In this document: positions 6,636 to 9,787 of the stretch, piece by piece | Numbering within the stretch: position 1 is the stretch's first letter | Layout of the letters: each line of letters opens with the position of its first letter | Source of the DNA: Deltaproteobacteria bacterium | Lineage (GTDB): Bacteria > Desulfobacterota > Dissulfuribacteria > Dissulfuribacterales > QOAL01 | Direction: 5' to 3' | NCBI GenBank assembly: GCA_027068235.1 | Contig: JAMOUE010000190.1 | Span: 1 to 9,787, forward strand | DNA length: 9,787 bases | The notes under the pieces: model-generated | Database searches by the model: none | The model's input: the letters and a program-made list of their open reading frames with translations, nothing else | Told to the model about the DNA's origin: nothing | Translations under genes and position numbers: made by a program

Positions 6636-7964
6636 TTACCTCCTTGTTATTGAAAAGAGATATTCAGATGCTGCCTTCATATCCAGCTCGTTACCTGCAA
6701 AAGGCGGCATATAAGGGTAGTCTCCAAGGGATTCAAGCAGTCCCTCAATGTCTTCAGGCGACTCAGGTGAAAAGTTTGCCAAAAGGTCTGGCAAAGGTCT
6801 CATCTTGCCAAATCTGTCTAGTGCATGACAGTTGCCGCATTGGTTATGGACGATAACGTCACCAGCATGCAAAAGGTCTATCTGGTTGTTTGGATCGACC
6901 TTGTCAGGCCTGAAATAGAGATGATTTAAAAATCCATCCTTGTTGAATATAGGTATTTCCGCCTTTATGTGCTTGGCTGGAATGTCTCTGGCAACTATCT
7001 GATTTCCATACATATATTGGTCAATTATAAAGGGACGTCTAATTCCCTCTCTGAATCCTTCTCCAGCCCCAATTCCCATGAAAAGCACCAGCAATACCAG
7101 TATGCCAGAGACTGGGCCAACCATGCGCGGCTTTATCAGGCAACAGATCACAAACCACATCAGCACCACGCCATAGGCAATGCCTGCAATGTTAATAAGA
7201 TGTCCAAGGTATGGCAGGGTTTCATCGAGCCACAACTCCTTGGCATGTATTGGCAACTTGTAGAGATACCAACCGGCAAAGAGCACGCCTGCCACCATGC
7301 CTACAACGCCCCACAGCCCCGCCGTTGTTATAAGCTCCCTTCTTACCTGGCGGTTTTTTATGGTGCTTGCAATAATTGCAGCATAAACACCTGCAATGCC
7401 AAACATGAAGGCAGTCCTTGTGAAGAGCTGAGGCCAATAGGTTTCATTAAAGAATCCGTCAAAAAAGCCACCAGTCTCTACCCACTTTCCTGAAGAGAGC
7501 ATAAATGCCAGGATTCCAGTGATGATTATCATGCTGATCCAGGCAGCCCATGCATAGAGCCAGCCCATCATCAGGTGACTTTTGGCATCAATCTTTCCAA
7601 GTGTGTAGTAGTAGACATAGATAGAGGCTATCTCAATTATGAAAAAGACCCACTCTGTGGCCCAACCCCAAACATAGTTATGAATAAGGCTTGAGATTCC
7701 TCTAGGGCTTGCAACCGTTGCTGCATACCATATGCCTACCCCAGACAGGGACCCTATTACAAAACAGAAGATCAGAATCAGTAACGAATATTTTTTAACA
7801 AACTCCAAGAGCTCAGGCCTATTTTCCTTATAGGCCTTTCTTTCCACATAGACTGTGAACCAGAATGCGCCAGTGGCCAAGTGACAAGGTAATATGTGAA
7901 AGGTAGCAATTAGTGCTATCACCAGGCCAGAGGTGAAAAATGGGACTTCCCAGAAAGGATACAT
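6636..7964 (-). CDS. Cytochrome bd-type oxidase CydA-like subunit fused to a C-terminal cytochrome c domain
   Basis: The 442-residue protein has about eight membrane helices (roughly 11-37 to 282-300), then a soluble C-terminal domain. ATFHILPCHLATGAFW (H23, H28) corresponds to the CydA helix with H19. WATEWVFFIIEIASIY (E104, E111) corresponds to the helix with E99/E107 of the oxygen-reducing haem pair. The position expected for H186 (b558) reads Arg (LFTRTAFMF), and no quinol-binding Q-loop is evident. The C-terminal domain has the haem c motif CGNCH (376-380) and YPYMPPFAGNELD, where M419 is the probable distal ligand. An even helix number with a periplasmic N-terminus, as in CydA, puts this domain in the periplasm. 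This matches the described c-haem (OR-C) branch of the bd superfamily, thought to take electrons from a donor other than quinol. ATG 7964 has AAGGAGG seven nt upstream. First gene of a two-gene operon; no CydB, CydX or CydCD is nearby. Confidence 0.88.
   Translation of the reverse strand: MYPFWEVPFFTSGLVIALIATFHILPCHLATGAFWFTVYVERKAYKENRPELLEFVKKYSLLILIFCFVIGSLSGVGIWYAATVASPRGISSLIHNYVWGWATEWVFFIIEIASIYVYYYTLGKIDAKSHLMMGWLYAWAAWISMIIITGILAFMLSSGKWVETGGFFDGFFNETYWPQLFTRTAFMFGIAGVYAAIIASTIKNRQVRRELITTAGLWGVVGMVAGVLFAGWYLYKLPIHAKELWLDETLPYLGHLINIAGIAYGVVLMWFVICCLIKPRMVGPVSGILVLLVLFMGIGAGEGFREGIRRPFIIDQYMYGNQIVARDIPAKHIKAEIPIFNKDGFLNHLYFRPDKVDPNNQIDLLHAGDVIVHNQCGNCHALDRFGKMRPLPDLLANFSPESPEDIEGLLESLGDYPYMPPFAGNELDMKAASEYLFSITRR
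6639..6645 (-). promoter_or_regulatory. Shine-Dalgarno embedded in the last codons of the upstream subunit
   Basis: Read leftward, AAGGAGG (6645-6639) lies six nt before ATG 6632. Its GGAGG comes from the final Arg-Arg codons of the c-haem subunit, whose TAA is at 6638-6636. The three-base gap between the genes supports coupled translation and near-equal subunit output. Confidence 0.8.
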
Positions 7965-7986
7965 GGATCAACCTCCTTTTTTATTT

Positions 7987-8041
7987 AAAGAGCAGGAAAA
8001 GCGAATTACCAATAACAGTTGGCACTTATTCTTTGCTCTTT
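7987..8041 (-). promoter_or_regulatory. Inverted repeat in the oxidase mRNA leader
   Basis: AAAGAGCA (7987-7994) and TGCTCTTT (8034-8041) are perfect 8-bp inverted arms 39 nt apart. A small CCAA/TTGG stem lies between them. In the leftward transcript the structure would end about ten nt before the Shine-Dalgarno at 7977-7972, so it could affect ribosome access. It matches no riboswitch known to me. Confidence 0.3.
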
Positions 8042-8066
8042 GTCTTTATCGGTAAACTTTTCTCTT

Positions 8067-8084
8067 TTGTTAACGGTATAACAT
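8067..8084. promoter_or_regulatory. Candidate Rex-type operator upstream of the oxidase operon
   Basis: TTGTTAACGGTATAACAT matches the TTGTTAA-N4-TTAACAA form of the Rex site: the left half is perfect and the right half matches 5 of 7. Rex is the NADH/NAD+-sensing repressor known to control cyd genes in several bacteria. The site overlaps the candidate -10 on the minus strand, the usual place for a repressor, about 100 bp before the start codon. No rex gene is in the window, so this rests on motif and context. An FNR/CRP-like half-site reading is also possible. Confidence 0.45.
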
Positions 8085-8103
8085 CGTATCTTCTGGGCTT
8101 TAA
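8075..8103 (-). promoter_or_regulatory. Candidate promoter of the oxidase operon
   Basis: On the minus strand an extended -10, TG-T-TATACC (8083-8075), lies 17 bp downstream of a weak -35, TTAAAG (8103-8098). Transcription would begin near 8068, giving a leader of about 100 nt. The -35 matches poorly, so this is tentative. Confidence 0.35.
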
Positions 8104-8136
8104 GGAAAAATAAACGTTTTTGCTGGCCTCATAAGA

Positions 8137-8250
8137 GTCCAGGGACGAGATCCTAGGGGATGTTTTGCCCTGGCTGCAATGACAGAAATCAATCCACCAA
8201 TCTATTTTGAACGTCTATCAATACTGGAGTTGGAAACGTAGAAAAATGAC
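8137..8250. repeat. Possible decayed copy of the same palindromic repeat family
   Basis: This stretch holds family-like pieces without a full element. A CCAGGG/CCCTGG inverted pair lies at 8139-8144 and 8168-8173. A terminal-like GCAATGAC follows at 8176-8183, and another AATGAC sits at 8245-8250, 12 bp before intact copy 2. It may be one or two degenerate elements. Otherwise nothing coding is seen from 8104 to 8262. Confidence 0.3.
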
Positions 8251-8262
8251 AAATTGATTGTT

Positions 8263-8400
8263 GTCATTGCGAGAAGGCGCGAATGCGCCGACGAAGCAAT
8301 CCCCCTCGAAGGGGCATGGTAGTTTGAGATCGCCACGGCGGCTGCGCCGCCTCGCGATGACATGCAGATTGCCTCTGTCTTTATTGGCCTTGCAAGTGAC
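8263..8400. repeat. Intergenic palindromic repeat element, copy 2 (GTCATTGCGAG type)
   Basis: It begins GTCATTGCGAG and ends GCAAGTGAC. The left arm (8263-8301) matches copy 1 at 34 of 39 positions by hand count and contains a GGCGC-GAAT-GCGCC hairpin (8276-8289). Next come CCCCT-CGA-AGGGG (8302-8314) and a central GGCGGC-TGC-GCCGCC hairpin flanked by ATCGC/GCGAT and GCAT/ATGC, the same design as copy 1. It encodes no protein. It lies between the glucan phosphorylase and the oxidase operon. Confidence 0.82.
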
Positions 8401-8429
8401 GGCTCATGTCATCGAAAAAAAGCTCTCAG

Positions 8430-8461
8430 TAATAATAAAAACGAATAGGAATCTATCCTAT
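8430..8461 (-). terminator. Weak terminator-like hairpin at the end of the glucan phosphorylase gene
   Basis: Read leftward, ATAGGA (8461-8456), a 5-nt loop and TCCTAT (8450-8445) form a 6-bp stem that overlaps the TAG stop. It is followed by TCG and a T-rich run (TTTTTATTATT). A second run of seven T lies near 8420-8414. The stem is AT-rich, so termination would be modest. Confidence 0.35.
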
Positions 8462-9787
8462 CTAAACCAAAGTATCCTTTTATTTTCAAGTGGTACCCGT
8501 GCTTCTTCATGTTTTGGCACTATACGTGGAGTATAGTGAGAGAAGGGACGGTCAGATACGATTTTAGCCTGGTAGAGATATCCGTTTATAGCGCCTTTTA
8601 ACGGTTCAACCGGAACCATTTGCCATATCTCAGGTTTATCGTTTGGATCTTCAGGCTCTGCATAACATTGTACTTCCACAAGGTTTGTGTCTAGGCCGTC
8701 AAGGTACACCTGTACCTTAACCGTGTAGGAATCGTCTTCTCTGCTCCATTCAAGATTACCAAAGTATACGTTTCTCCAGTGGTGATAAATTGCTTGCTGC
8801 CATTCAAATATATTTTGGCCTATTGCGCCGTTGGCTTCAGAGCGTCTTTCAAAGGCCTGAGCTGCCGGCAGATAGTATTCCTCCACATACTGCCTTAACA
8901 TTCTGTTTGTGGAGAATTCTGGAGTAAGCCTTGACATGCTGGCCTTCATCATGGTTACCCACTGCCTTGGAATACCGTGTTCATCTCTTTGAAAGAACAG
9001 TGGTATAATCACCTCTTCAAGCCTGTCGTACAGTTGAGCCGCCTCTATCTTGTCCCATTCAGGGTCGTTTCCGTGCTCTTTGCCGTCTCCAATGGCCCAG
9101 CCTACCTCTGGGCTGTATGCTTCTGCCCACCAACCATCCAGTTCTGAAAGGTTGAGGCCACCGTTGACCAGAAGTTTCATGCCGCTTGTTCCGCTTGCCT
9201 CCCAAGGCCGTCTCGGATTATTTATCCACACATCCACTCCCTGAACCAACTTTTTGGCCACCATTATGTCGTAATCCTGTATGAAGATCACCTTACCGAA
9301 CACATCTGGCCTCTTTAAAAAGGCAAACCACTGGCGGATCATTTCCTTACCCTGGTGGTCATTGGGGTGTGCTTTGCCTGCAATTATCAGTTGAACAGGC
9401 CTACCTTCAAGATTCAGAATGTGTGCAAGTCTGTCAGGGTCTGAAAGGAGTAGAGTAGGGCGTTTGTATGCGGTAAATCGTCTGGCAAAACCAAGGGTAA
9501 GGGCATTTGGGTCAAGTATATCGTCGTAGGCCTCTGGTGTTTCTTCCAGCCCAGAGGCAGCTGCTTGCCATCTGAGTCTCTTTCTAACGAATTCGATAAG
9601 ATCAAGCCTTCCCTTGGCCCTTAACTCCCAAAGTTGTTCGTCTGGTATGGAGCCTATCTCATCACCTATGGTCTCTAACGTGCCAAGCCACCTGTCATGT
9701 CCACAGACTCCACACCAAAGCATGTCAGCAAACTTGGATTCCCACGATGGGACATGAACCGCATTTGTTACATGGCCAACAGGTATC
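8458..9787 (-). CDS. glgP: Alpha-glucan (glycogen/maltodextrin) phosphorylase, C-terminal part
   Basis: GT35-family enzyme. Known reaction: releases glucose-1-phosphate from the non-reducing ends of alpha-1,4-glucans with pyridoxal phosphate, in the cytoplasm. 442 codons are visible. The Met at 9723 is internal, because the frame continues upstream to the edge with IPVGHVTNAVHVPSWESKFA, a conserved phosphorylase segment. Family blocks include LGFARRFTAYKRPTLLL, IIAGKAHPNDHQGKE, YDIMVAKKLVQGVDVWINNP and RRPWEASGTSGMKLLVNGGL. The Lys of GTSGMK (codon 9177-9175) is the PLP-binding residue. An extra tail of about 110 residues after the catalytic core and the GTSGMK (not GTSNMK) spelling match the Thermus/actinobacterial-type long phosphorylases rather than E. 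coli GlgP or MalP. The PLP site is intact and there is no frameshift. The N-terminal half lies beyond the window. Confidence 0.93.
   Translation of the reverse strand, partial: IPVGHVTNAVHVPSWESKFADMLWCGVCGHDRWLGTLETIGDEIGSIPDEQLWELRAKGRLDLIEFVRKRLRWQAAASGLEETPEAYDDILDPNALTLGFARRFTAYKRPTLLLSDPDRLAHILNLEGRPVQLIIAGKAHPNDHQGKEMIRQWFAFLKRPDVFGKVIFIQDYDIMVAKKLVQGVDVWINNPRRPWEASGTSGMKLLVNGGLNLSELDGWWAEAYSPEVGWAIGDGKEHGNDPEWDKIEAAQLYDRLEEVIIPLFFQRDEHGIPRQWVTMMKASMSRLTPEFSTNRMLRQYVEEYYLPAAQAFERRSEANGAIGQNIFEWQQAIYHHWRNVYFGNLEWSREDDSYTVKVQVYLDGLDTNLVEVQCYAEPEDPNDKPEIWQMVPVEPLKGAINGYLYQAKIVSDRPFSHYTPRIVPKHEEARVPLENKRILWFR

Noticed and set aside
6969..7493. 174-codon rightward ORF antisense to the c-haem oxidase subunit
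   Set aside because: Shadow ORF caused by codon bias of the membrane protein; no recognisable domain or ribosome site.
8019..8036. Rightward TTGGCAC...TTTGC resembling a sigma-54 promoter
   Set aside because: The GG and GC are 12 nt apart instead of the required 10, and it points away from the oxidase operon toward the repeat and the convergent phosphorylase gene.
8258..8536. 92-codon rightward ORF across repeat copy 2
   Set aside because: It is mostly a translation of the palindromic repeat (arginine- and serine-rich, low complexity) and runs into the antisense of the phosphorylase 3' end. It has no Shine-Dalgarno and no family likeness.
9721..9723. ATG at 9723 as the start of the glucan phosphorylase
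   Set aside because: The conserved phosphorylase sequence continues in frame upstream to the window edge, so this Met is internal.

Overview
The window reads as a stretch of an anaerobic or microaerophilic Gram-negative chromosome with moderate GC. The protein styles (an NtrC-type regulator, PEP synthase, a c-haem bd-type oxidase and a Thermus/actinobacterial-type glucan phosphorylase) and the GTCATTGCGAG-type intergenic palindromes suggest a Desulfobacterota ('deltaproteobacterial') or similar lineage. That assignment is inference from gene style, not from a marker gene.

Layout from left to right. (1) A two-component locus: the N-terminal part of a membrane sensor with a HAMP domain runs leftward off the window edge (783 to 1). 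It is divergent from a complete NtrC-family sigma-54-dependent response regulator (864-2312). The 80-bp gap between them carries an 11-bp palindrome. (2) A 347-bp region before the next large gene. It contains a probable small ORF (2447 or 2465 to 2581) with a good Shine-Dalgarno. Its stop codon runs directly into a 15-bp stem that resembles an intrinsic terminator. Only about 20 bp separate this hairpin from the next gene's Shine-Dalgarno, so it most likely sits inside that gene's 5' leader. (3) ppsA, phosphoenolpyruvate synthase (2660-5095), followed by a strong terminator that works on both strands (5126-5155). (4) A leftward two-gene unit, 7964 to 5409, encoding a non-canonical cytochrome bd-type oxidoreductase. 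The first subunit is CydA-like with a C-terminal c-type cytochrome domain. The second is another CydA-like membrane protein, not a classical CydB. Upstream lie a candidate promoter and an 18-bp site resembling a Rex operator. (5) The C-terminal 442 codons of an alpha-glucan phosphorylase, leftward, running off the right edge.

Two copies of a 138-152-bp inverted-repeat element (5212-5363 and 8263-8400) bracket the oxidase operon. A decayed relative may lie at 8137-8250.

Taken together, PEP synthase makes PEP from pyruvate for gluconeogenesis or autotrophic carbon flow, and the glucan phosphorylase releases glucose-1-phosphate from storage polysaccharide. The bd-type complex probably disposes of oxygen using a c-type electron donor. 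The best candidates for something new are the leader peptide/hairpin arrangement before ppsA and the two-CydA, haem-c oxidase with its possible NADH-responsive operator.
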